Source: Clavibacter michiganensis subsp. insidiosus
GTDB lineage: Bacteria > Actinomycetota > Actinomycetes > Actinomycetales > Microbacteriaceae
Reading direction: 5' to 3'
Assembly (NCBI RefSeq): GCF_002240565.1
Contig: NZ_MZMO01000001.1
Location: 1,178,001 to 1,242,000 of the forward strand
Length of the DNA: 64,000 nucleotides
The position numbers were made by a program, and so were the translations under genes. A model generated the notes under the pieces. The model was not told where the DNA came from and did not search any database. It saw nothing but the letters and a program-made list of their open reading frames with translations. Positions 19,055-27,414 of this stretch are shown here, in pieces; within the stretch, counting starts at the first letter, position 1, and the number at the start of each line of letters is the position of its first letter.

Positions 19055-19870
19055 TCAGCCGAACAGCCCGGGCAGCAGCGCCAGCGCGACCGGGTAGCCC
19101 ACGAAGCTCACGACGTCGAGGATCAGGTGCGCCACCACGAGCGGCGCGGTGCGGCCGAAGCGCCCGTAGCACCAGCCGAACACGACCCCCATCGCCACGT
19201 TCCCGAGGAAGGGCCCGTAGCCCTGGTAGAGGTGGTAGCTCCCGCGCAGCACTGCCGCCGACAGGATGATGCTCCACGCGCCCAGCCGCCCGTGCCCCCA
19301 GCCGAGCTCGCGCAGCCGGGTGAAGAGGTAGCCGACGACGATCACCTCCTCCTGCAGCGCGGCGCGGAGGGCCACGAGCACGAGCACCGGCACGGTCCAC
19401 CAGTACGAGTCGAGCACGGTCGGCACGACGTCGACGGTGATCCCGAGGGCCCGGCCCGCGAAGTACAGCCCGAGCCCGGGCACCCCGATGAGCGCCGCCA
19501 GCCCGAACCCGGAGGCGACGTCGCGCCCCGGACGCGCGAGGTCGAGCCCGATCCGTCGGAAGGCGCTCCGCCCCGGCTGCCACAGCAGGAAGAGCACGAG
19601 GACCACGGGCACCAGTGCCGTCGCGATGTCGAGCAGCTGGTACAGCAGATCGAACGCCTGCCTATCGTTCAGGCTCCGGTTGATGGTGGCGCTCTGCGAG
19701 CCGAGGGCCTCCGGACGCGTGGACAGGTCGACGATGCGCAGCACCGAGTAGACGGCGCTCGCTCCGAGCGAGAGCCCGAGCACGATCGCGATCTCCCACC
19801 GCAGCCGCGTCCGCATGGCGCGCCGCAGCGGCGGTCGGGGAGCGCGGGCGAGGGCGGGAGCGTCGGGCAC
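19055..19870 (-). CDS. CPBP family intramembrane metalloprotease
   Basis: 271 residues, about eight hydrophobic segments. ALQEEVIVVGYLFTRLRELG carries the double-Glu of motif 1 (the usual third Arg is Val here, as in many actinobacterial members), and the second and third His motifs are seen in GSYHLYQGYGPFLGNVAMGV and VVAHLILDVVSF. CPBP (Abi/CAAX) proteins are glutamate-type membrane proteases; the substrate is unknown. Start GTG at 19870, six bases after TAGGAT (19882-19877). Confidence 0.88.
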   Translation of the reverse strand: MPDAPALARAPRPPLRRAMRTRLRWEIAIVLGLSLGASAVYSVLRIVDLSTRPEALGSQSATINRSLNDRQAFDLLYQLLDIATALVPVVLVLFLLWQPGRSAFRRIGLDLARPGRDVASGFGLAALIGVPGLGLYFAGRALGITVDVVPTVLDSYWWTVPVLVLVALRAALQEEVIVVGYLFTRLRELGWGHGRLGAWSIILSAAVLRGSYHLYQGYGPFLGNVAMGVVFGWCYGRFGRTAPLVVAHLILDVVSFVGYPVALALLPGLFG

Positions 19871-19876
19871 GGGCCG

Positions 19877-19882
19877 ATCCTA
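19877..19882 (-). promoter_or_regulatory. -10 element before the CPBP protease gene
   Basis: TAGGAT, then CGGCCC, then GTG 19870; decides for this GTG start over later ATG codons. Confidence 0.5.
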
Positions 19883-20031
19883 GGCGCGGGATGCCGAACC
19901 GCCGTCAGCGGACCGGACGTGGCCGGTGAGGGCCCTGACGACGCGATCCGTCGCCGCGGGTAGCAGGAACGCGCGATCCCGACCGTCCATATGCACGGAT
20001 CCGGACCGCGACGCATGGATCCGCGCGTCCG

Positions 20032-20049
20032 CGTTACCGGTGTGTAACG
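20032..20049. promoter_or_regulatory. Inverted repeat just upstream of the peptide-transporter promoter
   Basis: CGTTAC - six bases - GTAACG, perfect arms, ending 14 bp before the -35 element at 20064. The placement fits an activator site. The rest of the 289-base gap between the CPBP gene and the lipoprotein gene shows nothing else apart from the promoter. Confidence 0.45.
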
Positions 20050-20063
20050 TTTGGGCCCAGTTT

Positions 20064-20092
20064 TTGCAAAGACTCCCAGCCGTACCTAGGGT
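20064..20092 (+). promoter_or_regulatory. Promoter of the peptide ABC-transporter operon
   Basis: TTGCAA (20064-20069), 17-base spacer, TAGGGT (20087-20092); about 68 bases before the TTG start. Confidence 0.55.
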
Positions 20093-20159
20093 CATTCTTA
20101 TCTGCGCGGTCGACCGCACGCACGGTGGGTCCGCGCCATTCCCATGCACAGGAGGAACC

Positions 20160-21995
20160 TTGAAAATCAGACGCCTCGCAGCGGCTGGTGCCGTCATCGT
20201 CTCCGGTGCCCTCGTTCTCAGCGGCTGCTCTGCGCCCGCCCAGGAGTCCGAGGTCATCGCCGGCACTGAGATCACCGTGGCCTGGAACGACCCGTTCCTC
20301 GAGTACAACAACGGTTCGGCCACCGGCAACGCCAGCGCCAACACGAACATCGTGTACCTGACGAACCAGTCCTTCAACTACTACGACGACGGCCCGTCCC
20401 TCGTCAAGAACACCGACTTCGGCACGTACGAGAAGATCTCCGACGACCCGCTCGTCGTGAAGTTCACGATCAACGAGGGCGTCAAGTGGAGCGACGGCAC
20501 TCCGGTCGACGCCGCGGACATGCTGCTCAACTGGGCCGCGAACACGACGAACGTGAACACGACCGAGGACGTGAAGGCGAACGAGGACGGCACGGTCACC
20601 ACCGGCGACGACCAGGTCTTCTTCAACTCGGGCGCCGTCAAGGACACCCGCCTCGGCCTGGTCACCAAGACCCCCGAGATCGGCGACGACGGCCGCAGCC
20701 TCACCTACACGTACGACCAGCCCTACGTGGACTGGGAGATCGCGACCGGCAACGGCGTCGGCGTCTCCGCGCACGGCACCACGCAGCTCGCGTTCCCCGA
20801 CGAGAACCTCTCGCCCGAGGACGCCAAGAAGAAGCTCATCACGGCGATCCAGGACAAGGACCCCAAGGTCCTCGCCCCGGTCTCCAAGGTCTGGAACGAC
20901 GGCTACCGCTACTCGGACATGCCGACGGAGCCGCAGAAGACCCTGGGCGACGGCGCCTACACGATCACCGACCTCAAGGCCGACCAGTACGTCACACTGA
21001 CCGCCAACAAGGAGTACACCGGCTCCAAGAAGCCGAAGTACGAGAAGATCACGGTCCGCTTCATCGCGGACCCGCAGGCGCAGATCCAGGCCCTCTCCAA
21101 CGGCGAGGTCCAGATCGCGTCCGGCCAGCCCACGGCCGACCTCCTCCAGCAGGTCCAGGGACTCAGCGGCATCGAGTACAAGGGCCAGGCCGAGGGCACG
21201 TACGAGCACGTCGACCTCCAGGTCACCAACGGCGGCCCGTTCGACCCCGCGAAGTACGGCGGCGACGCCGACAAGGCCAAGCTCGTCCGCCAGGCGTTCT
21301 TCAAGACGCTGCCGCGCGAGGAGATCCTCGACAAGCTGATCAAGCCCCTCCAGTCGGATGCGGAGCTCCGCAACTCGAACGTCTACGTGCCCGGCACGCC
21401 GGAGTACGAGGCATCCGTCGAGAAGAACGGCTACAAGGACCAGGCGGTCGACATCGACGGCGCCAAGGCGCTCCTCGCCCAGGCCGGCGTCTCCGGCCCG
21501 ATCGACGCCCGCGTCATCTACGGCCAGGGCAACACGCGCCGCCAGCAGGAGTTCGAGCTCATGCGCCAGTCGGCCGCCCTGGCCGGCTTCAACCTCATCG
21601 ACGTGAACAGCGCGACGTGGGGCGCCGACCTCTCCAGCAAGACGGGTTCGTACGACATCGCCCTCTTCGGGTGGCAGTCGGTGAGCCTCGGTGTCGGCGA
21701 GTCCGGCCCGAACTACCAGACCGGCGGCATCAACAACTACTACGGCTGGTCGAACCCCGAGATCGACTCGCTGTTCAAGCAGCTGGACACGGAGACGGAC
21801 AAGGACAAGCAGCTCGAGATCGTCACCCAGGCCGAGACCCTGATCCAGCAGCAGGGCTGGACGACGCCGATCTACCAGTTCCCGGGACTCACCGCCTGGA
21901 GCGACACCGTGTCGGGCGTCAAGCCCGCGTTCCTGTCGCCCAACTGGTTCTGGAACTACTGGGAGTGGGCTCCGGCCCAGGCAGCCGCGCAGTAG
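20160..21995 (+). CDS. Peptide ABC transporter substrate-binding lipoprotein (family 5)
   Basis: 611 residues from TTG 20160, set by AGGAGG four bases upstream and by the signal peptide MKIRRLAAAGAVIVSGALVL with lipobox LSGC. The mature protein follows the SBP family 5 (DppA/OppA) layout: VKWSDGTPVDAADMLLNWAA in the first lobe, TLGDGAYTITDLKADQYVTL and QAFFKTLPREEILDKLI later. It catches oligopeptides outside the membrane and hands them to the permeases encoded next. A 13-bp hairpin after the stop suggests it is made in excess over the permeases. AT-richer codon choice than neighbours (many AAG, AAC) is typical of high expression. Confidence 0.93.
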   Translation: MKIRRLAAAGAVIVSGALVLSGCSAPAQESEVIAGTEITVAWNDPFLEYNNGSATGNASANTNIVYLTNQSFNYYDDGPSLVKNTDFGTYEKISDDPLVVKFTINEGVKWSDGTPVDAADMLLNWAANTTNVNTTEDVKANEDGTVTTGDDQVFFNSGAVKDTRLGLVTKTPEIGDDGRSLTYTYDQPYVDWEIATGNGVGVSAHGTTQLAFPDENLSPEDAKKKLITAIQDKDPKVLAPVSKVWNDGYRYSDMPTEPQKTLGDGAYTITDLKADQYVTLTANKEYTGSKKPKYEKITVRFIADPQAQIQALSNGEVQIASGQPTADLLQQVQGLSGIEYKGQAEGTYEHVDLQVTNGGPFDPAKYGGDADKAKLVRQAFFKTLPREEILDKLIKPLQSDAELRNSNVYVPGTPEYEASVEKNGYKDQAVDIDGAKALLAQAGVSGPIDARVIYGQGNTRRQQEFELMRQSAALAGFNLIDVNSATWGADLSSKTGSYDIALFGWQSVSLGVGESGPNYQTGGINNYYGWSNPEIDSLFKQLDTETDKDKQLEIVTQAETLIQQQGWTTPIYQFPGLTAWSDTVSGVKPAFLSPNWFWNYWEWAPAQAAAQ

Positions 21996-22035
21996 CGCGA
22001 CAGCAGTGAGCGCCGTCCCCTGAACGGGAGGGTGC

Positions 22036-22069
22036 GAGGGTGCCGAGGTCTTCTGGCCTCGGCACCCTC
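22036..22069 (+). terminator. Hairpin between binding-protein and permease genes
   Basis: Perfect 13-base arms GAGGGTGCCGAGG / CCTCGGCACCCTC with an eight-base loop, 40 nt after the stop. Partial termination here would give more binding protein than permease; a -10-like TATGCT at 22112 could restart transcription. Confidence 0.7.
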
Positions 22070-22173
22070 TCCATGTCCGTTGCCGATTCGTGATCCGCGG
22101 ATCCGGCCGCGTATGCTCTCGTCGGGCCGGGTCATGAGCCCTGGCCGAACACAGAAAGGGACGTCGTCGCCCT

Positions 22174-23700
22174 GTGCTTACCTTCGTCTTGAGACGTCTC
22201 GTCGCGTCGTTCTTCGTCCTCCTGGGCGCCAGCTTCATCATCTACAACCTGGCGGCCAACTCCGGTGATCCCCTGGTGGATCTGCGCGAGAACCCGTCGC
22301 CCAACCGTGACGCCCTCATCGCCGCCAGAGTCGACATGCTCGACCTCGACGTCCCGTCGCCGCTGCGCTACTTCATCTGGCTCGGTGGGGTGTTCAAGGT
22401 CTTCGTCGGTCAGATCGACCTCGGCAGGGCCATCGACGGTCGCGAGGTCAACGAGATCATCGCCAACGCCGCCGGGCAGACGATCCAGCTGGTGACGATC
22501 GCCACGATCATCGCCGTGCTCATCGGCGTCTCGATCGGCATGACGACCGCGCTCCGCCAGTACAGCGGCTACGACTACACGGTCACCTTCGCGTCGTTCC
22601 TCGTCTTCTCGCTGCCGATCTTCTTCGTCGCCGTGCTGCTCAAGCAGTACGTCGCCATCGGCTTCAACGACTTCCTCGTGAACCCGTCGATACCGCCGAT
22701 CATGATCGTGGTGCTGTCGCTCGTGTCGGGCTTCGTCTGGATGAGCATCATCGGCGGCGACCCGAAGCCGCGACTCATCGTCTTCGGCTCCGCCGTGGTC
22801 ATCACCGCTGTCGTGCTCATCTACCTGCTCGCCACGGACTGGTTCACGCGTCCGGGCCTCGGCATCCTCCTCATCGCCGCGCTCGGCGCACTGGTCGCGG
22901 TGCTCATCACGTCGCTCTCGACGGGGTTGCGCAACCGGCGCGCCCTCTACTCGGCGCTCGCCATGGCGGTCATCGGCGCCGCGCTCTGGTATCCGTTGCA
23001 GTACGTGCTCACGGTCTCCGCCCCTTGGTGGATCACCATCGTGCTCATCGTCGCCTTCGTCGTCGTCGGTGTGGTCGTCGGCTACGTCGTCGGCCAGAAC
23101 GACAAGCCGATCGTCGCCCGCGGCGCCGGCATCACGGGTGGTCTCGTCGCGCTGCTGATCATCGTCGACCGCGTCATGCAGGTGTGGCCGGACTACGTGA
23201 CCAACACCCGCGGCCGCCCCATCGCCACCGTGGGCGCCGTGACGCCGGGTCTCAACGGATCCGTGTGGCAGGGCATGCTCGACAGCTACACCCACCTCCT
23301 GCTGCCGACCATCGCGATCCTCCTCATCTCCCTCGCGAGCTACTCGCGCTACTCGCGGGCCAGCCTCCTCGAGGTCATGAACCAGGACTACGTGCGCACC
23401 GCGCGGGCCAAGGGCCTCACCGAGCGCACCGTGATCATGCGCCACGCGTTCCGCAACGCCATGATCCCCGTCGCCACCGTCATCGCGTTCGACGTGGGCG
23501 GCCTCATCGGCGGCGCGGTGATCACGGAGACGATCTTCGCGTGGAAGGGCATGGGCTCCGTGTTCCAGGACGCCCTGAACAAGACCGACCTCAACCCGCT
23601 GATGGGGTTCATCCTGATCACGAGCATCCTGACCGTCATCTTCAACATGCTGGCCGACATCCTGTACTCGGTCCTCGATCCTCGAATCCGGGTGAGCTGA
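22174..23700 (+). CDS. Peptide ABC transporter permease, DppB type, with a large membrane insertion
   Basis: 508 residues, far longer than the usual 310-330. The N-terminal part (LTFVLRRLVASFFVLLGASF) and the C-terminal EAA loop (DYVRTARAKGLTERTVIMRH) are normal for DppB/OppB. Between about residues 172 and 345 lies an extra block with about six hydrophobic segments (for example IMIVVLSLVSGFVWM, LGILLIAALGALVAVLI and WITIVLIVAFVVVGVVVGYV), so the protein may have 11-12 helices instead of six. The frame is unbroken and the codon use the same, so this is an inserted domain and not a gene fusion artefact. GTG start at 22174. Next gene begins 3 nt after the stop. Confidence 0.9.
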   Translation: MLTFVLRRLVASFFVLLGASFIIYNLAANSGDPLVDLRENPSPNRDALIAARVDMLDLDVPSPLRYFIWLGGVFKVFVGQIDLGRAIDGREVNEIIANAAGQTIQLVTIATIIAVLIGVSIGMTTALRQYSGYDYTVTFASFLVFSLPIFFVAVLLKQYVAIGFNDFLVNPSIPPIMIVVLSLVSGFVWMSIIGGDPKPRLIVFGSAVVITAVVLIYLLATDWFTRPGLGILLIAALGALVAVLITSLSTGLRNRRALYSALAMAVIGAALWYPLQYVLTVSAPWWITIVLIVAFVVVGVVVGYVVGQNDKPIVARGAGITGGLVALLIIVDRVMQVWPDYVTNTRGRPIATVGAVTPGLNGSVWQGMLDSYTHLLLPTIAILLISLASYSRYSRASLLEVMNQDYVRTARAKGLTERTVIMRHAFRNAMIPVATVIAFDVGGLIGGAVITETIFAWKGMGSVFQDALNKTDLNPLMGFILITSILTVIFNMLADILYSVLDPRIRVS

Positions 23701-23703
23701 CAC

Positions 23704-24894
23704 ATGTCCAACGCACTGATGGGGAATCCCAACGACCCCCACAACGACCCGAGCCTCCCCGAAGGCGGCAACTCCGAGCTGACGATCGAGCAGCGCGAGG
23801 TGGAGGGGCTCAGCCAGGGCACCGTGGTCCGCCGCCGCTTCCTCCGCCACAAGGGCGCCATGACCTCGGTCGTCATCCTGCTGCTCATGGCGACCCTCGT
23901 CTACTCGTCCGTCGGCATCCAGTTCTTCGGCGTCCGCATCCCCGGCTGGTGGATGTGGAACTACGAGGACGTCGCGCCCATCGTCGACGGTGGCAACCCC
24001 ACGTGGGAGCTGCCGTTCCAGTTCGGCACGCACCCCTTCGGCCAGGACGAGATCGGGCGCGACATCTTCGCCCGCGTCATGCGCGGCACGCAGCAGTCGA
24101 TCGTCGTGATGGTGCTGTACGGCATCATCGCCGCGTTCATCGGCATCGTCATCGGCGCCGTCGCGGGCTTCTTCCGCGGTCGCATCGACTCTCTGCTCAT
24201 GCGCTTCACCGACCTCATCATCGTGATCCCGGTCATCGTCATCGCAGCGGTGCTCGGGCAGACCTTCGGGAGCCTAGGGGCGGCCGTGCTCGGACTAGTC
24301 CTCGGCGTGGTCGGCTGGCCGAGCCTCGCCCGCCTGGTGCGAGGCGAGTTCCTCAGCCTCCGCGAGCGCGAGTTCGTCGACGCGGCCCGCGTCGCCGGGG
24401 CGTCGAACAGCCGAATCGTGTTCCGGCACATCCTGCCGAACGCCATCGGCGTGGTCATCGTGTCGACGACGCTGCTCATGAGCGCGGCCATCCTGCTCGA
24501 AGCGGCGCTGTCCTTCCTCGGCTTCGGCATCAAGAAGCCCGACGTGTCGCTCGGCCAGATCATCAACGAGTACCAGGGTGCGTTCGCGACCCGGCCGTGG
24601 CTCTTCTGGTTCCCCGGCCTATTCATCATCATCATCGCGCTGACGATCAACTTCATCGGCGACGGCCTGCGCGACGCGTTCGACCCGCGCCAGCGGCGCA
24701 TGCCGGGCGGACAGGGTCCCTACAAGCAGATGTTCGCGATGCTCACCGGTCGCACCCGCCGCGAGCAGGGCCCGACGACCGGCTCCGGTGCCGAGGGCGT
24801 CCGCGTCCCGCCGCCCGTCGGGTCGGCGCGTCCAGACGCGCAGGCTGATGGTCCCGCCGACGGACAGGCGCCCGAGAGTACGGACGGCCGGTGA
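23704..24894 (+). CDS. Peptide ABC transporter permease, DppC type
   Basis: 396 residues. A long polar N-terminus precedes the first helix (GAMTSVVILLLMATLVYSSV), then THPFGQDEIGRDIFARVMRG, a strong DppC/OppC signature, and the EAA loop EFVDAARVAGASNSRIVFRH. A Pro/Gly/Arg-rich tail of about 60 residues extends beyond the last helix. It pairs with the DppB-type protein encoded just upstream to form the membrane channel. The ATPase gene expected next is displaced by an antisense gene. Confidence 0.92.
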   Translation: MSNALMGNPNDPHNDPSLPEGGNSELTIEQREVEGLSQGTVVRRRFLRHKGAMTSVVILLLMATLVYSSVGIQFFGVRIPGWWMWNYEDVAPIVDGGNPTWELPFQFGTHPFGQDEIGRDIFARVMRGTQQSIVVMVLYGIIAAFIGIVIGAVAGFFRGRIDSLLMRFTDLIIVIPVIVIAAVLGQTFGSLGAAVLGLVLGVVGWPSLARLVRGEFLSLREREFVDAARVAGASNSRIVFRHILPNAIGVVIVSTTLLMSAAILLEAALSFLGFGIKKPDVSLGQIINEYQGAFATRPWLFWFPGLFIIIIALTINFIGDGLRDAFDPRQRRMPGGQGPYKQMFAMLTGRTRREQGPTTGSGAEGVRVPPPVGSARPDAQADGPADGQAPESTDGR

Positions 24895-24947
24895 CGGTCG
24901 CCGTGACGGCCCGTCCGCTCAGCCGCGGTCGGGCCACCGGCCCGCTC

Positions 24948-25553
24948 TCAGAGCAGGCCGGTCAGCACCGTGGCCACGACGAGCACCGCGAGCACGGCGA
25001 TCTCCGCCCAGTGCGTGCGCACGCGCCGGCCCTCCTCCTCGACCGGACCGCCCAGGTGGCCCGCCTCGCGGAGGTCGGCGAGGCGCAGGCGGATCACCGT
25101 GGCCGCGTCGCCCGAGTCGGTGCGGGGCAGGTCGCCGCGGCGCGCGTCCTGCATCATGGCGCTGAGGTAGGGCTGGATCTTCTCCTCCTTCGTGGTGATG
25201 TAGGCGTTGGAGCATCGGCCGGGCGCGGGAGCGGCCCACGCCGTGACGCGCTCGTGCGCGGTCGTGATGTTGAGGGCCCACTTGGTGTCGACCTCGCGGA
25301 TCGCGGGCCACGAGATGTCGTGCGTGCGGAAGACGTTGCGGATCTCGACGCCCTCGGTGGCGATGCGCACCCGCGGGTGCCAGAAGACGAGCCACGACGC
25401 GTAGGCCAGCATGACGGGGCCCCACACCGCCGTCGGCAGGAGGTCGGCCCGACCGCCGACCACGGTGCTCACGAGCACCAGGACCGCGATCGCCGAGACG
25501 ATCACGGTCAGCAGGCGACCGAACGACGGGCGGATGACGACGGGCTGATCCAT
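24948..25553 (-). CDS. PH-domain-like membrane protein
   Basis: 201 residues from ATG 25553 (GTG 25559, two codons earlier, is an alternative). Two N-terminal helices (LLTVIVSAIAVLVLVSTVVG and TAVWGPVMLAYASWLVF) precede a bacterial PH-type domain: VRIATEGVEIRNVFRTHDIS, WPAIREVDTKWALNI. A further helix lies at the C-terminus (WAEIAVLAVLVVATVLTGLL). Such proteins are common in Microbacteriaceae and have no fixed function. It is on the opposite strand inside an ABC-transporter operon, between the permease and ATPase genes. Confidence 0.8.
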   Translation of the reverse strand: MDQPVVIRPSFGRLLTVIVSAIAVLVLVSTVVGGRADLLPTAVWGPVMLAYASWLVFWHPRVRIATEGVEIRNVFRTHDISWPAIREVDTKWALNITTAHERVTAWAAPAPGRCSNAYITTKEEKIQPYLSAMMQDARRGDLPRTDSGDAATVIRLRLADLREAGHLGGPVEEEGRRVRTHWAEIAVLAVLVVATVLTGLL

Positions 25554-25624
25554 GGCCACATCGTCCCACGGCCCGCGTGGACGCCCCTCGACACCCCCAC
25601 TTCCAGCAGCCAGGAGGCCGCAGC

Positions 25625-27316
25625 ATGATCGCTCACGCGAACGGGTCGGACGAGATCGTCCCCATCCTCGAGGTCTCCGGCCTCGGCGTCGACTTCTGGG
25701 TCGGCGACGAGTGGATCCCCGCGGCCGTCGACCTCGACTACAGGGTCAACCCGGGCGAGGTTCTCGCGATCGTCGGCGAGTCCGGCTCCGGCAAGTCCGT
25801 CAGCTCCATGTCGCTGCTCGGCCTGCTGCCCAAGAACGGCCGGGTCCGGGGGAGCGCGAAGCTCAAGGGCGTCGAGATGGTCGGCGCCGACCAGGCCACC
25901 CTGCGGAAGGCGCGCGGCAACGACATCGCCGTGATCTTCCAGGAGCCCATGACGGCGCTCAACCCCGTCTACACGGTGGGCTTCCAGATCGTGGAGGCCC
26001 TGCGCGTCCACAACTCGATCATCCCGTCGGCCGCCAAGGTGCGCGCGCTCGAGCTGCTCAAGCTCGTCGAGATACCGAATCCCGAGAAGGCGTTCGACTC
26101 CTACCCGCACCAGCTGTCGGGCGGCCAGCGCCAGCGCGCCATGATCGCGCAGTCGCTGTCGTGCGACCCCGACATGCTCATCGCGGACGAGCCCACGACG
26201 GCGCTCGACGTGACGATCCAGGCCGAGATCCTCGACCTGCTGCGCAAGCTCCACCAGCGCCTCAACAGCGCGATCGTGATCATCACGCACGACATGGGCG
26301 TGGTCGCCGACCTCGCGACCAACGTCATCGTGATGAAGAGCGGCCGCATCGTCGAGCGCGGCTCGGTGCGCGAGATCTTCCAGTCGCCGAAGGACCCGTA
26401 CACGAAGCAGCTGCTCGCGTCGGTGCCGCTCCTCGGCACGGGCGAGGCGTCGCAGGTCGAGGTCGTCGAGCGCACGACCGAGCCCGCCATCTCCCTCAAG
26501 GAGGTGGACATCGACTACCCGAAGCTCGGTCGCGTGCCGGCGTTCCGGGCGGTCACGGGCGCGTCGTTCGACATCCACCCCGGCGAGGTCGTCGGAGTCG
26601 TGGGCGAGTCGGGATCCGGCAAGACCACCATCGCGCGCGCCGCGGTCGGCCTCCTGCCCGTCGCGGGGGGCGAGCTCATGGTCGCGGGCCGCCGCATGAC
26701 CGGCATCTCGGCCAAGGACCTCCGGGCCGTGCGCCGCGAGATCGGCATCGTGTTCCAGGATCCGGGCTCCTCGCTCAACCCGCGCTGGCCCATCGGCCAG
26801 AGCATCGGCGAGCCGCTCGAGCTCTCGGGGCAGTTCTCGAAGAAGCAGCAGAGCGACCGGGTGGAGGAGCTCCTCGAGCAGGTGGAGCTGCCGCGCAGCT
26901 TCCGCAACCGCTACCCGAACGAGCTCTCCGGCGGCCAGCGCCAGCGCGTCGGCATCGCCCGGGCGCTCGCGCTCCGGCCCAAGGTGCTCGTCGCCGACGA
27001 GCCCACCTCGGCGCTCGACGTGTCGGTGCAGGCCCGCGTGCTCCAGCTGCTGCAGGAGATCCAGAAGGAGCTCCAGTTCGCGTGCCTGTTCGTCAGCCAC
27101 GACCTCGCGGTGGTCGACCTCCTCGCCGACCGCATCGTCGTGATGAACCACGGCAAGATCGTCGAGCAGGGGCCGACCGAGTCGATCCTCCGGAACCCGC
27201 AGCACCCGTACACGCAGAAGCTCATCGCCGCGGTGCCGCTGCCGGATCCCGACCAGCAGAAGGAGCGCCGCGAGCTCCGCGAGGCGCTGCGCGACCAGCA
27301 GCCGCCCGCGGCCTGA
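25625..27316 (+). CDS. Peptide ABC transporter ATP-binding protein, DppD-DppF fusion
   Basis: 563 residues from ATG 25625, set by AGGAGG eight bases upstream. Two full ABC ATPase domains in one chain: Walker A GESGSGKSVSS near residue 48 and GESGSGKTTIARA near 332, two LSGGQRQR signatures, and Walker B CDPDMLIADEPTTALDV and PKVLVADEPTSALDV. Each half ends with the oligopeptide-type C-terminal extension (DPYTKQLLASVP and HPYTQKLIAAVPLPDP). It powers peptide import together with the two permeases upstream. Because a gene on the other strand separates it from them, it needs its own promoter in the 71-base divergent gap. Confidence 0.94.
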   Translation: MIAHANGSDEIVPILEVSGLGVDFWVGDEWIPAAVDLDYRVNPGEVLAIVGESGSGKSVSSMSLLGLLPKNGRVRGSAKLKGVEMVGADQATLRKARGNDIAVIFQEPMTALNPVYTVGFQIVEALRVHNSIIPSAAKVRALELLKLVEIPNPEKAFDSYPHQLSGGQRQRAMIAQSLSCDPDMLIADEPTTALDVTIQAEILDLLRKLHQRLNSAIVIITHDMGVVADLATNVIVMKSGRIVERGSVREIFQSPKDPYTKQLLASVPLLGTGEASQVEVVERTTEPAISLKEVDIDYPKLGRVPAFRAVTGASFDIHPGEVVGVVGESGSGKTTIARAAVGLLPVAGGELMVAGRRMTGISAKDLRAVRREIGIVFQDPGSSLNPRWPIGQSIGEPLELSGQFSKKQQSDRVEELLEQVELPRSFRNRYPNELSGGQRQRVGIARALALRPKVLVADEPTSALDVSVQARVLQLLQEIQKELQFACLFVSHDLAVVDLLADRIVVMNHGKIVEQGPTESILRNPQHPYTQKLIAAVPLPDPDQQKERRELREALRDQQPPAA

Positions 27317-27334
27317 TCCACGCCCGCACTACCC

Positions 27335-27383
27335 GGCCCGCCGTCCGACGCACCCCCTCGCGGGGGCGCGCGGGCGGCGGGCC
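27335..27383 (+). terminator. Long hairpin after the ABC ATPase gene
   Basis: Outer arms GGCCCGCCG (27335-27343) and CGGCGGGCC (27375-27383); inner CCCCC-TCGC-GGGGG stem. Followed at once by the promoter of the next gene. Confidence 0.6.
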
Positions 27384-27400
27384 TCGTCGTGCCGCTCGCG

Positions 27401-27406
27401 TAGGAT
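27401..27406 (+). promoter_or_regulatory. -10 element before the second binding-protein gene
   Basis: TAGGAT eight bases before ATG 27415, giving a leaderless-type start independent of the upstream operon. Confidence 0.45.
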
Positions 27407-27414
27407 CGACGGCG

